Of a stretch of DNA of 64,000 nucleotides, positions 46,470-56,994 are shown in pieces. The first letter of the stretch is position 1. Each line of letters starts with the position of its first letter. The translations under genes were made by a program, and so were the position numbers. The stretch lies in the NCBI RefSeq assembly GCF_014203855.1, contig NZ_JACHJV010000001.1, forward strand, positions 3,596,001-3,660,000. The letters run 5' to 3'. The stretch is from Kitasatospora kifunensis. Lineage in GTDB: Bacteria > Actinomycetota > Actinomycetes > Streptomycetales > Streptomycetaceae. Below the pieces are notes generated by a model. That model searched no databases and had not been told where the DNA came from. It saw only the letters and a program-made list of their open reading frames with translations.

Positions 46470-46690
46470 AGCTTGACGCCGTCGCGCCCGAGGAAGACCA
46501 CGCGCGCGGCGGTGTCGAGCACGATGCCGACGTTGCGCACCGCCTGGCTCAGCGGCCGTCGGCGGCGCCGGCCGTCGAGGGCGGAGGCCGCGGTGGCGCC
46601 GGCGGGCCGGGTGGACAGGGATTCGGTGGTGGTGCGCGCCCGGGGGGTCTTGGCCGCTGCCGGGGGCGCCGTGAAGTGGACGGTGCTCAT
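46466..46690 (-). CDS. Small conserved-looking hypothetical protein
   Basis: 74 residues: STVHFTAPPAAAKTPRARTTTESLSTRPAGATAASALDGRRRRRPLSQAVRNVGIVLDTAARVVFLGRDGVKL. The middle has a basic RRRRR cluster; the C-terminal 25 residues (QAVRNVGIVLDTAARVVFLGRDGVKL) look folded. I used the ATG at 46690; the open frame continues to 46726. It is divergent from the HelD gene. Function unknown. Confidence 0.68.
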   Translation of the reverse strand: MSTVHFTAPPAAAKTPRARTTTESLSTRPAGATAASALDGRRRRRPLSQAVRNVGIVLDTAARVVFLGRDGVKL

Positions 46691-46801
46691 GTGTTCCACG
46701 GTAGTTTTCCGAGGCCGTCGGCACATCAGCCCAAAGGCCGTACCCCGCCGCCGCGAGGTCGTCCCCCGGGTGTACCCGACCCCGAGACCCTTATCCGGCC
46801 G

Positions 46802-46859
46802 ATATCCGTCAGCGTCCGGCGAATATCCGTTAGCGCGAGGACGAACGGCGCCCTATGCT
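46802..46859 (+). promoter_or_regulatory. helD promoter with 21-bp-spaced direct repeats
   Basis: ATATCCGTCAGCG (46802-46814) and ATATCCGTTAGCG (46823-46835) are repeated with a 21-bp period, two helical turns. The second overlaps a -35-like TTAGCG (46830-46835); TATGCT (46854-46859) is the -10, spacer 18. This looks like a regulated promoter for the helD-type gene. Confidence 0.65.
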
Positions 46860-47003
46860 GTCCGGTCTTGCCCCCTCCCGAACCGTGGTGCCGCTCGTGG
46901 CAGCCGTGGGAGGCCCTGGCCGCTCGGCAACCGGTCAGGTTCCTTCACTGTGAGCTACGACGAGACCGCCGCGACCCGAACGGCGCGGCCGGGAAGGTTC
47001 GCT

Positions 47004-49088
47004 GTGCCATCCCCCGCCACCACCGACACCGCTGCCCTGGCATCCGCCCCGGCGACCGACCCGCTGCAGCGCGAGCGCGACCACCTCGCCTCCTCCCGCG
47101 CCGCCCTGCGCGCGATGCGCGAGGACGCCCAGGCGCTGGACATCTCCGATGTGGCCGGCAGCTGGGTGACCGCCGAGGTGCTGCGCAAGCAGGTCGAGCG
47201 GCGGATCGCCGCACTGGCCGACCTGGCCCACACCCCGCTCTTCTTCGGCCGCCTGGACTTCCTGCACGCCGTCTGCGACGACGCGAGCGAAGGCGCGGGC
47301 GGGGAGCGGTTCTACATCGGGCGACGCCACGTGCACGACGCCGAGGGCGACCCGATGGTGATCGACTGGCGCGCGCCGGTCTCCCAGACCTTCTACCGGG
47401 CCAGCCGCAAGGACCCGATGGACATCGGCAAGCGGCGCCGGTTCGGCTACACCGGCGGCGAGTTGACCGCCTACGAGGACGAGAACCTGAGCGACCCGGC
47501 CGAGTTGGAGAGCGCCTCCGCACTGCTCGCCGCCGAGATCGAGAAGCCCCGCGTCGGCCCGATGCGCGACATCGTGGCCACCATCCAGCCCGAGCAGGAC
47601 GAGATCGTCCGCGCCGAGGTGACCGGCACGGTCTGCGTGCAGGGTGCCCCGGGCACCGGGAAGACGGCGGTGGGCCTGCACCGAGTGGCGTACCTGCTGT
47701 ACGCGCACCGCGAGCGCCTGGCCAAGTCCGGCACCCTGGTGATCGGACCGAACGCCTCCTTCCTCTCCTACATCGAGCAGGTGCTGCCCGCACTGGGCGA
47801 GTTGGACGTGGCGCAGGCCACCGTCCAGGAGCTGGTGCGCCACGTCGAGGTACGCGGCACCGACTCGGCCGAGGCGGCCCGGATCAAGGGCGACGCGCGG
47901 ATGGCGCAGGTGCTGCGCCGGGCCGTGCGCTCGGGCATCACGCTGCCCACCGAGCCCTGCGTGGTGGTTCGCGGCTCCCGCCGGTGGCGCGTTCCGGCCC
48001 ACGAACTGGTCGAGATCATCGAGGAGTTGGCGAGCCGGGAGATCCGCTACGGAGCCGCCATGGAGGCACTGCCGCAGCGGATCTCGCACGCCGTGCTACT
48101 GAAGATGGAGCAGGGCGGCGAGGCCCCCGACGACCGGGTGCAGGACGCGGTGGCGCGCTCGCGCGAGGTCAAGACCATGGTCAAGGCCTGCTGGCCGCCG
48201 GTGGACCCGGCCAAGCTGGTGCACCGGCTGCTCACCGACGCCGAGTTCCTTCAGGCGTGCGCGGACGGGATCCTGGACGCGGACGAGCAGGCCGCGATCC
48301 GCTGGGCCAAGCCGGGCCGCTCGCTGAAGACCGCGCCCTGGACCGCAGCGGACGCCGTCCTGGTGGACGAGGCCACCGACCTGGTGCACCGCACGCCCTC
48401 GCTGGGCCATGTGGTGCTCGACGAGGCGCAGGACCTCTCGCCGATGCAGTACCGGGCGGTGGGCCGGCGCTGCAGCACCGGCTCGGCCACCGTGCTGGGC
48501 GACCTGGCGCAGGGCACCACTCCCTGGGCCACCGGCAGTTGGCCCGAGGCGCTGCACCACCTGGGCAAGTCGGGGGCACACATCGAGGAGCTGACCACCG
48601 GCTTCCGGGTGCCCGAGGAGGTGATCGCCTACGCCTCGCGCCTGCTGCCGGCGATCGCCCCCGGCCTGGCCCCGGCCACCTCGATCCGCGCCGCCGTCGA
48701 CTCGCTGACGATCCGTCAGGCTGCCGAGGAGGAGCTGGTCGAGGAGGTGCTGCGCGCCTGCCACGAGGCACTGGCCCACGAGGGCTCGACCGGCCTGATC
48801 GCCGCCGACGCGCGCCTGCCGCTCTTCGAGGCCGCGCTGACCGAGGCGGGGCTCGACTATCTGACGCCCGGCACCGAGACCACCGCGCAGAGCCGGCTCA
48901 CCCTGGTGCCGGCCTCACTGGCCAAGGGTCTGGAGTACGACTACGTGGTGCTGGACGAGCCGGCGGCCGTGGTGGCCGGCGAGCCCGACCGCCGCACCGG
49001 CCTGCGGCGACTGTACGTGTCGCTGACCCGTCCGGTCTCCGGCCTGACGGTGCTGCACGCCCAGCCGCTGCCGAGCGAGTTGGACTGA
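47004..49088 (+). CDS. HelD-type UvrD-like ATPase (RNA polymerase-associated family)
   Basis: 694 residues. LQRERDHLASSRAALRAMREDAQAL is the N-terminal coiled region; YIGRRHVHDAEGDPMVIDWRAPVSQTFYRAS is typical of HelD-like proteins; Walker A is CVQGAPGTGKTAVGLHRVAYLLYAHRERL; DEAQDLSPMQYRAVGRR is motif II; KGLEYDYVVLDEPAAV and GLRRLYVSLTRPVSGLTVLH are the C-terminal UvrD motifs. HelD/HelR proteins dislodge or recycle RNA polymerase. I chose the GTG at 47004, six bases after GGAAGG; a GTG at 46950 would add 18 residues. No rifamycin-type RAE palindrome is visible. Confidence 0.88.
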   Translation: MPSPATTDTAALASAPATDPLQRERDHLASSRAALRAMREDAQALDISDVAGSWVTAEVLRKQVERRIAALADLAHTPLFFGRLDFLHAVCDDASEGAGGERFYIGRRHVHDAEGDPMVIDWRAPVSQTFYRASRKDPMDIGKRRRFGYTGGELTAYEDENLSDPAELESASALLAAEIEKPRVGPMRDIVATIQPEQDEIVRAEVTGTVCVQGAPGTGKTAVGLHRVAYLLYAHRERLAKSGTLVIGPNASFLSYIEQVLPALGELDVAQATVQELVRHVEVRGTDSAEAARIKGDARMAQVLRRAVRSGITLPTEPCVVVRGSRRWRVPAHELVEIIEELASREIRYGAAMEALPQRISHAVLLKMEQGGEAPDDRVQDAVARSREVKTMVKACWPPVDPAKLVHRLLTDAEFLQACADGILDADEQAAIRWAKPGRSLKTAPWTAADAVLVDEATDLVHRTPSLGHVVLDEAQDLSPMQYRAVGRRCSTGSATVLGDLAQGTTPWATGSWPEALHHLGKSGAHIEELTTGFRVPEEVIAYASRLLPAIAPGLAPATSIRAAVDSLTIRQAAEEELVEEVLRACHEALAHEGSTGLIAADARLPLFEAALTEAGLDYLTPGTETTAQSRLTLVPASLAKGLEYDYVVLDEPAAVVAGEPDRRTGLRRLYVSLTRPVSGLTVLHAQPLPSELD

Positions 49089-49093
49089 GCAAT

Positions 49094-49122
49094 GGCGGCG
49101 GTCCGGCTCACGGACCGCCGCC
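49094..49122. terminator. Convergent terminator
   Basis: GGCGGCGGTCCG (49094-49105) and CGGACCGCCGCC (49111-49122) form a perfect 12-bp stem with a 5-nt loop, six bases after the helD-type stop. Confidence 0.88.
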
Positions 49123-49133
49123 GATCAGCGAGC

Positions 49134-49820
49134 TCAGCCGTCGATCAGCGCCCGCCAGTGGGCCACCTTCGCCGCGTCCACCGGCGAGTCCCAGCCCGCG
49201 GCCCGCACCGCACCGCCCACGTGGAAGGCGTCGAAGCCCTCGGCCCGCAGCCGCGGCAGGTGCTCGGCGTGCAGACCGCCGCCGATCAGGATCCGCTGCC
49301 GGTAGCCCGGCTCCCCCGCCTTGGCCAGCTCGCCCGCGAGCACCTCGCTGCCCGCCGCGACCCCCGCGGCGGCCCCCGAGGTGAGGAAGGTGTCCAGGCC
49401 CGGCAGTTCGCCGACGGCGGCGCGCAGCGCGGCGCGGTCGGCGCTGTGGTCGATCGCCCGGTGGAAGGTCCAGCGGCAGCCCGCCACCGCCTCGGCGACG
49501 GCCCGCACGGCGGGCAGGTCGACGTTCCCGGCCCGGTCCAGGAAGCCGAAGACGAACTCCTCGGCCCCCTCGGCGCGCAGCGCCGCCGCCCTGGCCCACA
49601 GCTCGTCCAGGTCACCGGGGCCGAAGCCGTCCTGGATCCGCAGCATCACCCGCAGCGGCAGGTCCACGGCCGCCCGGATCGCGGCGAAGTCGGCAAGTGC
49701 GGGAGTCAGCCCGTCGGCGGCCATGTCGGTGACCAGTTCGAGCCGGTCGGCGCCGCCCGACTGCGCGGCCTGGGCATCGAGCGCCGTCAGCGCGATGACT
49801 TCGAAAATTGGTCTAGACAT
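49134..49820 (-). CDS. cutC: CutC-family protein
   Basis: 228 residues of the CutC TIM-barrel family: FEVIALTALDAQAAQSGGADRLELVTDMAADGLTPALADFAAIRAAVDLPLRVMLRIQDGFG, WTFHRAIDHSADRAALRAAV, and RILIGGGLHAEHLPRLRAEGFDAFHVGGAVR. Historically linked with copper homeostasis; the biochemical role remains unsettled. The ATG at 49820 has a short AGG upstream; the frame is open to 49892 because element C lies there. Terminator at 49094-49122. Confidence 0.93.
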   Translation of the reverse strand: MSRPIFEVIALTALDAQAAQSGGADRLELVTDMAADGLTPALADFAAIRAAVDLPLRVMLRIQDGFGPGDLDELWARAAALRAEGAEEFVFGFLDRAGNVDLPAVRAVAEAVAGCRWTFHRAIDHSADRAALRAAVGELPGLDTFLTSGAAAGVAAGSEVLAGELAKAGEPGYRQRILIGGGLHAEHLPRLRAEGFDAFHVGGAVRAAGWDSPVDAAKVAHWRALIDG

Positions 49821-49870
49821 ATCGGTAGCCTGCCACACCGCCCGCCCGGCCGCGAGCCCCCCACCGGAAA

Positions 49871-50060
49871 CCGGCTTAGGGCCTGTCGTCAAACCCCCTT
49901 CGTTCGCCCGCAGGGCGGCTTGGCGGCGTCAGGTGCGTGCTCTCGGCGTGCCGGGCGCGGGCCCTCGTACTGGACGTACTTGGGCCTGTGCCCGGTGCGG
50001 CGAGAGTGCGTGCATGGCGTCGCCGAGCAGAAGGGGGTTTGACGACAGGCCCTAGGCCGG
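49871..50060 (+). repeat. Palindromic element C (190 nt)
   Basis: CCGGCTTAGGGCCTGTCG and TCAAACCCCCTT at the left pair with the right end down to CCTAGGCCGG (50051-50060) with one T/C difference. The upper stem has GTGCGTGCTCTCGGCGTGCC and GGTGCGGCGAGAGTGCGTGC as in A. The apex CCTCGTACTGGACGTACTTG is identical to A. The TAG stop of the minus-strand gene to the right (50052-50054) is part of the right arm. Confidence 0.85.
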
Positions 50061-50999
50061 CGGCGTCCCGCCGGAGGTCCGGGCCAACCGCCGCCAGCTG
50101 CGCACCGTCAGGCCACCGATCAGCGTCAGCGCGCCCGTGATGACCGCAGCCGACAGGACGAACCGCTCGGCGCTCTCCAGCGTTGACACCGCGGCGGTCA
50201 GGACCAGCGGCAGCCAGGCCAGCGCCACCCCGGCCACCGGCACCCGGCCGCGCCCGACCAAAGCGGCGGCCAGCAGCGACACCGCCAGACCGGTCAGCAC
50301 GGTGAGCCCGGACAGGCTGCGCTCGGCGTGGAACATCGTGCGCGTGCCCTGCAGGTAGGTGGTCGCCGCGACCACCAGCATCATCGCCAGCGCCGGCCGC
50401 CGACGCTCCCCGCGGTCCAGCAGGTCGGCCGGGGTCAGCAGCAGCATCAGCGCCCAGAACAGCGGCGGCACGTACGCCAGCAGGGTCAACACCCCGAGCA
50501 CGACCAGCGGAAGGTAGCCGGTGTGGTGCCGATACGGGAGCGAGTCCTGGAGCTGCCCGCACATGCCCACCACCCAGCCCGCCACCGACACCAGCGCGAG
50601 CACCCGGGCGGCGGTCCACCGTCCCCGGAGCACGGCCGCGAGCATCGGGACGGCGAGCAGGCCGATCGCGAGGAGCAGGTACTGGTGGGGCCAGAAGTAC
50701 CCCCAGCCCGACCACCGGAGCAGCTGCGCGAGCTGGCCCAGCCCCGCGCCCGCGGCCGCGCCCGCGATCAACGGCGCCGCCTCGCCGAGCAGTCGGCCCG
50801 CCGCCTTGGTCGACGTCACCCCCAGCCGCATCCGCATCCCGTAGCCGGCCACCCCGTACAACTCCCGTGCCCGCACGCGCGGGCCGGCGCCCGCCGTCGT
50901 GTCCGCGTACACCTGCGCGATCTCGGCGCCGCGCTCGGCCCGATAGCGCTTCGGGTACACGGCCAGGGCGAGCCGCAGCGACCTCTGGTTCCCGGTCAT
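50052..50999 (-). CDS. Polytopic membrane protein controlled with padR
   Basis: 315 residues with a cytoplasmic lead (SLRLALAVYPKRYRAERGAEIAQVYADTTAG) and about seven hydrophobic spans (YLLLAIGLLAVPMLAAVL, VLALVSVAGWVVGMC, GYLPLVVLGVLTLLAYVPPLFWALMLLL, LTVLTGLAVSLLAAALV, VALAWLPLVLTAAV, FVLSAAVITGALTLIG). Its ATG overlaps the padR stop (ATGA), so both form a two-gene operon. The lead resembles the YPKRYR segment common in membrane proteins that follow padR genes. Its stop lies in element C. Confidence 0.82.
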   Translation of the reverse strand: MTGNQRSLRLALAVYPKRYRAERGAEIAQVYADTTAGAGPRVRARELYGVAGYGMRMRLGVTSTKAAGRLLGEAAPLIAGAAAGAGLGQLAQLLRWSGWGYFWPHQYLLLAIGLLAVPMLAAVLRGRWTAARVLALVSVAGWVVGMCGQLQDSLPYRHHTGYLPLVVLGVLTLLAYVPPLFWALMLLLTPADLLDRGERRRPALAMMLVVAATTYLQGTRTMFHAERSLSGLTVLTGLAVSLLAAALVGRGRVPVAGVALAWLPLVLTAAVSTLESAERFVLSAAVITGALTLIGGLTVRSWRRLARTSGGTPPA

Positions 51000-51343
51000 G
51001 CGAACGCCCTCCTGATCGTCGGACGGACCACCGAGAGCCGTCGCTCGGCCTCGGCGACGAGGACGCGCAGCCGCTCGGTCTCCTCGGCGAGCAGCGTGCG
51101 CCCCGGCTCGCTCAGCGCGTAGGTGCGCCGGGCCCGCCCGTCCACCACCTCGTCGCGGTCCACGTGGATCAGTCCCTGGTCGAGCAGCCGGTCGAGCGCG
51201 GCGTACAGCGTGCCGGCGCGCATCTTGACCCGACCGCCGGAGATCGCGGCGATCTCCTGAATGAGCGCGTAGCCGTGCCTGGGGGCATCGGCGAGCGCGG
51301 TGAGCAGGAGCCGCGTGGGCTCCTGCATGGCCCGTTCTGTCAT
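50996..51343 (-). CDS. PadR-family transcriptional regulator
   Basis: 115 residues: QEPTRLLLTALADAPRHGYALIQEIAAISGGRVKMRAGTLYAALDRLLDQGLIHVDRDEVVDGRARRTYALSEPGRTLLAEETERL, the PadR winged helix with the conserved RAGTLYAALDRL. ATG at 51343 (TERAMQEP) is the family-typical start. It overlaps the next gene and a dyad lies at its 5' end, so it probably represses its own operon and perhaps the divergent HD gene. Confidence 0.93.
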   Translation of the reverse strand: MTERAMQEPTRLLLTALADAPRHGYALIQEIAAISGGRVKMRAGTLYAALDRLLDQGLIHVDRDEVVDGRARRTYALSEPGRTLLAEETERLRVLVAEAERRLSVVRPTIRRAFA

Positions 51344-51351
51344 GCGTCTAT

Positions 51352-51372
51352 ATATACCGATCATCGGTATAT
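51352..51372. promoter_or_regulatory. PadR operator candidate
   Basis: ATATACCGA-TCA-TCGGTATAT is a perfect dyad with 9-bp arms at 51352-51372, about 10 bp upstream of padR and 38 bp from the divergent HD gene. It is AT-rich in a very GC-rich genome. Confidence 0.75.
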
Positions 51373-51410
51373 GGGTCTAGAGGTGAATGTGAGAGAGGCT
51401 CAGGAGCAGA

Positions 51411-52070
51411 ATGACCGTCATGGCATCCGACCCTCACCCCGCCACCGACGCCCTGCTGGAGCGCTGGATCGCCCTGCTGGAGCGCTGCGCGGCCACCGTC
51501 GACCCCGAGCCGTACGGGCGGGCGCTGCTGGCACGCTGGGCCGAGCCGCACCGCCGCTACCACACCACGGATCACCTGCTGGCCGTGCTGGACCAGGTGG
51601 ACGCGCTCGCCGAGTACGCCGACGACCCCGATGCCGTGCGGCTGGCGGCCTGGTTCCACGACGCCGTCTACCGCCCCGACCGGTCCGAGAACGAGGAGCG
51701 CAGCGCCCAGTTGGCCATCCGCGCGCTGCGCGAGGCGGGGCTGCCGGCCACGCTGATCGACCAGGTGGTCCGGCTGGTGCGACTCACCGTCAGCCACTTC
51801 CCGCACCCCGGCGACCGGGACGGCGAGGTGCTGTGCGACGCCGACCTCGCGGTGCTCGGGCGCTCACCCGAGGCGTATGCCGCCTACACCGCCGCGGTCC
51901 GCGAGGAGTACGCCTTCATCCCCGAGGAGGTGTTCCGCCGCGAGCGGGCGGTCATCCTGCACCAGCTGATCGCGCTGCCGGTGCTCTACCGCACGCCCGC
52001 CGGGCACGCCCGGTTCGAGCAGCAGGCCCGCGCCAACCTGATCGCGGAGATCAACACCCTGATCGCCTAG
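51411..52070 (+). CDS. HD-domain protein (putative metal-dependent phosphohydrolase)
   Basis: 219 residues: EPHRRYHTTDHLLAVLDQVD supplies the first His region, LAAWFHDAVYRPDRSENEERSAQLA is the HD signature with EN, and CDADLAVLGRSPEAYAAYTAAVREEY the following Asp. Members are predicted hydrolases of nucleotides, function unknown. AGGAG stands four bases before the ATG at 51411; a second ATG at 51420 is less good. Confidence 0.88.
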   Translation: MTVMASDPHPATDALLERWIALLERCAATVDPEPYGRALLARWAEPHRRYHTTDHLLAVLDQVDALAEYADDPDAVRLAAWFHDAVYRPDRSENEERSAQLAIRALREAGLPATLIDQVVRLVRLTVSHFPHPGDRDGEVLCDADLAVLGRSPEAYAAYTAAVREEYAFIPEEVFRRERAVILHQLIALPVLYRTPAGHARFEQQARANLIAEINTLIA

Positions 52071-52076
52071 CTTCGA

Positions 52077-52424
52077 CTACAACGAGCCGACCGCCGCCAC
52101 CACGACGCCCTCCTTCCCGCACACCCAGTGCGGGTCGGACCCCAACTCGGGCTCCACGCTCAGCGCGTGCGGATCCCCCTCGCGCGCGCAGGCCTCGCAC
52201 AGCGGCCAGCGGCCGTACTCCTCCAGCAGCGCGTCCTGGACGTCCTGCGCCACCAGCCCGAGCACGAACTCGACGCCGTCCGGCCACTGGGTGAGCCACC
52301 AGCGCCGGTGCGTCACCGCGTTCTCGACCAGGGAGACCACGGCGGCATCGGCCACCTCGCGGGCGGACAGGTCGGCGAGGATCAGCGCGCGGGCGCTGTG
52401 CAGGGCGGCTTCGATGTCGGACAT
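52077..52424 (-). CDS. Hypothetical protein of streptomycete type
   Basis: 115 residues: SDIEAALHSARALILADLSAREVADAAVVSLVENAVTHRRWWLTQWPDGVEFVLGLVAQDVQDALLEEYGRWPLCEACAREGDPHALSVEPELGSDPHWVCGKEGVVVAAVGSL. LCEACA and HWVCGKEG could form a zinc site (three Cys and a His). I used the ATG at 52424; another is at 52433. It ends seven bases after the HD gene stop, convergent. I recall no named family. Confidence 0.75.
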   Translation of the reverse strand: MSDIEAALHSARALILADLSAREVADAAVVSLVENAVTHRRWWLTQWPDGVEFVLGLVAQDVQDALLEEYGRWPLCEACAREGDPHALSVEPELGSDPHWVCGKEGVVVAAVGSL

Positions 52425-52468
52425 GCACCCCATTCTCCCGCACGCCGCCCGCGCGCCGGGCAGACGAA

Positions 52469-52496
52469 AGGGCGGCCTCCTGAAGGAGACCGCCCT
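52469..52496 (-). terminator. groEL terminator
   Basis: AGGGCGGCCTCC-TGAA-GGAGACCGCCCT: a 12-bp stem with one mismatch and a 4-nt loop, 47 bp downstream of the groEL stop. Confidence 0.85.
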
Positions 52497-52543
52497 CTCA
52501 GAACTCAGACCGACCGGCGATCCTCGGCGAAGGATCGCTGGGA

Positions 52544-54700
<2,157 letters not shown>

Positions 54701-55210
54701 CTAGTGCTGTGCTGGCCCTTCGCACACCCGCAGGTCACGGGCGCGGGTCTTGGCGGACCGGCCCGAGGAAACCCCCCTGGGCGCGCTCCTGCATGCCGCA
54801 GCGTCCCACCCCCGGGCGCCAGTTGGCGCTGACGGAGCAGGCGAATGCATCGACCGCGGCTGAATGTATCCGCATCAGCGCCCTGTGCAACAGAGCCACT
54901 GGAGCCCAATTCGCCTGGGGCGCCAAGGGATAGTCAGGGAGGAATGCGACACAACTCAGCATTTCGCCTGGGACATAGCGGACGAAACTCGCGAATAGTC
55001 CAAAGAATTCTGACGAGTCGCCGACATGATTGGGGTGATACCTCGGCGCTCATGTCTCAACGGCCGGACGGAGCCCCAGTCGCGCACGAGCGGCGCGCGA
55101 GCCCGACCCGGGCATCGGGGACAGCCTATGCCCTGCCGAAGGCCGTCACGGACACCGACGGCGCCGCACGGCCATCGGCGCCGTCCGGCGGCCCGGGCCG
55201 GCGGCTCAGG

Positions 55211-55275
55211 CCAGCGGTCCGGGCCAGCGGTCCGGGCCAGCGGTCCGGGCCAGCGGTCCGGGCCAGCGGTCCGGG
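55211..55275 (+). repeat. 13-bp minisatellite, five units
   Basis: CCAGCGGTCCGGG is repeated five times without a mismatch at 55211-55275. Thirteen is not a multiple of three, so the array is not part of a coding gene. Confidence 0.92.
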
Positions 55276-55308
55276 CCCGCCGCCCAGAAACACCGCCACG
55301 GAACGCGG

Positions 55309-55346
55309 CAGGGCGCCGCCCGGCCCGCTGGCCGTGCGGCGCCCTG
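55309..55346 (-). terminator. Terminator of thrC-cysO
   Basis: CAGGGCGCCGC (55309-55319) and GCGGCGCCCTG (55336-55346) form a perfect stem 43 bp after the sulfur-carrier stop. Confidence 0.8.
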
Positions 55347-55388
55347 TGCCGGATGCCGTGCCGCCCCCCAAGGGGCCTTGACGTGCCG

Positions 55389-55667
55389 TCAGCAGCCGCC
55401 CGCCACCGCCGGGATGATCGAGACTCCGGCGCCGGCCTTGACCTCGGTGGCCAGGCCCTCGGCGAACCGCACGTCGTCGTCGTTGACGTAGACGTTCACG
55501 AAACGGCGCAACTTGCCCGCCTCGTCCAGGATCCGCGCGGCGATGCCGGGGTGGTTCCGCTCCAGATCGGTGATGACCTCCTGCAGGGTGGCGCCCTCGG
55601 CGCTCACCTCGGCGGCACCGTCGGTGTAGGTGCGCAGGATGGTCGGGATGCGGACGTTCGCGCTCAT
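55389..55667 (-). CDS. CysO/MoaD-like sulfur carrier with C-terminal GGC
   Basis: 92 residues, ubiquitin fold: NVRIPTILRTYTDGAAEVSAEGATLQEVITDLERNHPGIAARILDEAGKLRRFVNVYVNDDDVRF closely follows mycobacterial CysO as I remember it. The last residues read PAVAGGC before the stop (TGC at 55394-55392). Normal carriers end in GG; here Cys follows, so a peptidase would have to remove it before activation, or the protein mimics the CysO-cysteine adduct. It lies 46 bp after thrC on the same strand. Confidence 0.88.
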   Translation of the reverse strand: MSANVRIPTILRTYTDGAAEVSAEGATLQEVITDLERNHPGIAARILDEAGKLRRFVNVYVNDDDVRFAEGLATEVKAGAGVSIIPAVAGGC

Positions 55668-55713
55668 CGGGTGTCTCCTCGCTTGCTGAAGTGCTGGGGG
55701 TGGATGCAGGAGC

Positions 55714-56994
55714 TCAGGACGCCAGGCCGGCGGCCCGGAACGACTCCAGGGTCGGCCGGATGGTCGTGGTCAGGCCGGCGTCGGCGACCGCGTCCAGCGT
55801 CTTCAGACCGTCCCCGGTGTTGATCGCCACGGTCTCCTTGGCCGGGTCCAGCACGCCGCTGTCGACCAGCTTCTTGAGCACCCCGATGGTCACGCCGCCC
55901 GCGGTCTCGGCGAAGATCCCCTCGGTGCGGGCCAGCAGCCTGATCGCGGCCACCACCTCGGCGTCGGTGACGTCCTCGACCGCGCCGCCGGTGCGCCGGG
56001 CGATGTCCAGCACGTACGGGCCGTCGGCCGGGTTGCCGATCGCCAGCGACTTGGCGATGGTGTCCGGCTTGACCGGGCGGATCACGTCGCGGCCGGCCTT
56101 GAACGCCTCGGAGACCGGTGAGCAGCCGGCCGCCTGGGCACCGAAGATCCGGTAGGGCCGGTCCTCGACCAGACCGAGCTTGATCAGCTCCTGCAGCCCC
56201 TTGTCGATCTTGGTGAGCTGCGAGCCGGAGGCGATCGGGATCACGATCTGCTCCGGCAGCCGCCAGCCGAGCTGCTCGCAGATCTCGAAGGCCAGTGTCT
56301 TGGAGCCCTCGCCGTAGTACGGGCGCAGGTTGACGTTGACGAAGCCCCAGCCCTCGCCGGCCGGGTCGCCGATCAGCTCGGAGCAGAACCGGTTCACATC
56401 GTCGTAGTTGCCCTCGATGCCGACCAGTTCACCGCCGTAGACCCCGGCCATCACGACCTTGCCCTGCTCCAGGTCGTGCGGGATGAAGACACAGGACTTG
56501 AAGCCGGCCCGGGCGGCCGCGGCACCCACCGCACCGGCCAGGTTGCCGGTGGAGGAGCAGGACAGGGTGGTGAAGTCGAAGGCTCGGGCCGCCTCGATCG
56601 CGCAGGCCACCACCCGGTCCTTGAAGGAGTGGGTCGGGTTGCCGGAGTCGTCCTTGACGTGCAGCTGCGCGGTGAAACCGAGCTCGCGGCCCAGGTTGTC
56701 GGCCTTCACCAGCGGGGTCCACCCCGGGTTCAGGTTGGGCTTGCCGGCCACGTCCGCGGGCACCGGCAGCAGCGGGGCGTAGCGCCAGATCGACGCGGGG
56801 CCGGCCTCGATCCGCTTGCGCAGCTCCTCGGCCTGGTAGCCCTCGTAGTCGTAGGCGATCTCCAGCGGGCCGAAACACTCCAGACAGGCGAAGCTGGGAC
56901 CGAGCGGGAACCGGGTGCCGCACTCGCGACAGGACAGGGCGGCGGCGGGGCCGAGGTCGACGGTGCCGAGCGCTGCGGGGGTAGCGGTAGCCAT
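55714..56994 (-). CDS. thrC: Threonine synthase
   Basis: 426 residues, PLP enzyme converting phosphohomoserine to threonine. It begins with a zinc-ribbon-like CRECGTRFPLGPSFACLECFGPLE, then NPGWTPLVKADNLGRELG, DDSGNPTHSFKDRVVACAIEAA (PLP lysine in SFKDR), CSSTGNLAGAVGAAAARAG and SGSQLTKIDKGLQE. ATG at 56994, with GAGGAGAGAGG about eleven bases upstream. It is followed by the CysO-like gene, so the pair may link threonine with cysteine/sulfur metabolism. Confidence 0.94.
   Translation of the reverse strand: MATATPAALGTVDLGPAAALSCRECGTRFPLGPSFACLECFGPLEIAYDYEGYQAEELRKRIEAGPASIWRYAPLLPVPADVAGKPNLNPGWTPLVKADNLGRELGFTAQLHVKDDSGNPTHSFKDRVVACAIEAARAFDFTTLSCSSTGNLAGAVGAAAARAGFKSCVFIPHDLEQGKVVMAGVYGGELVGIEGNYDDVNRFCSELIGDPAGEGWGFVNVNLRPYYGEGSKTLAFEICEQLGWRLPEQIVIPIASGSQLTKIDKGLQELIKLGLVEDRPYRIFGAQAAGCSPVSEAFKAGRDVIRPVKPDTIAKSLAIGNPADGPYVLDIARRTGGAVEDVTDAEVVAAIRLLARTEGIFAETAGGVTIGVLKKLVDSGVLDPAKETVAINTGDGLKTLDAVADAGLTTTIRPTLESFRAAGLAS

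Noticed and set aside
46740..46950. Rifamycin-associated element upstream of the HelD-type gene.
   Set aside because: No such inverted repeat is present; only the two direct repeats were found.
54953..55381. Open frame from an ATG just after GGGAGG in the long noncoding region.
   Set aside because: Spacing to the Shine-Dalgarno word is about one base, codon third positions are not GC-biased at the start, and the frame runs through the 13-bp minisatellite.
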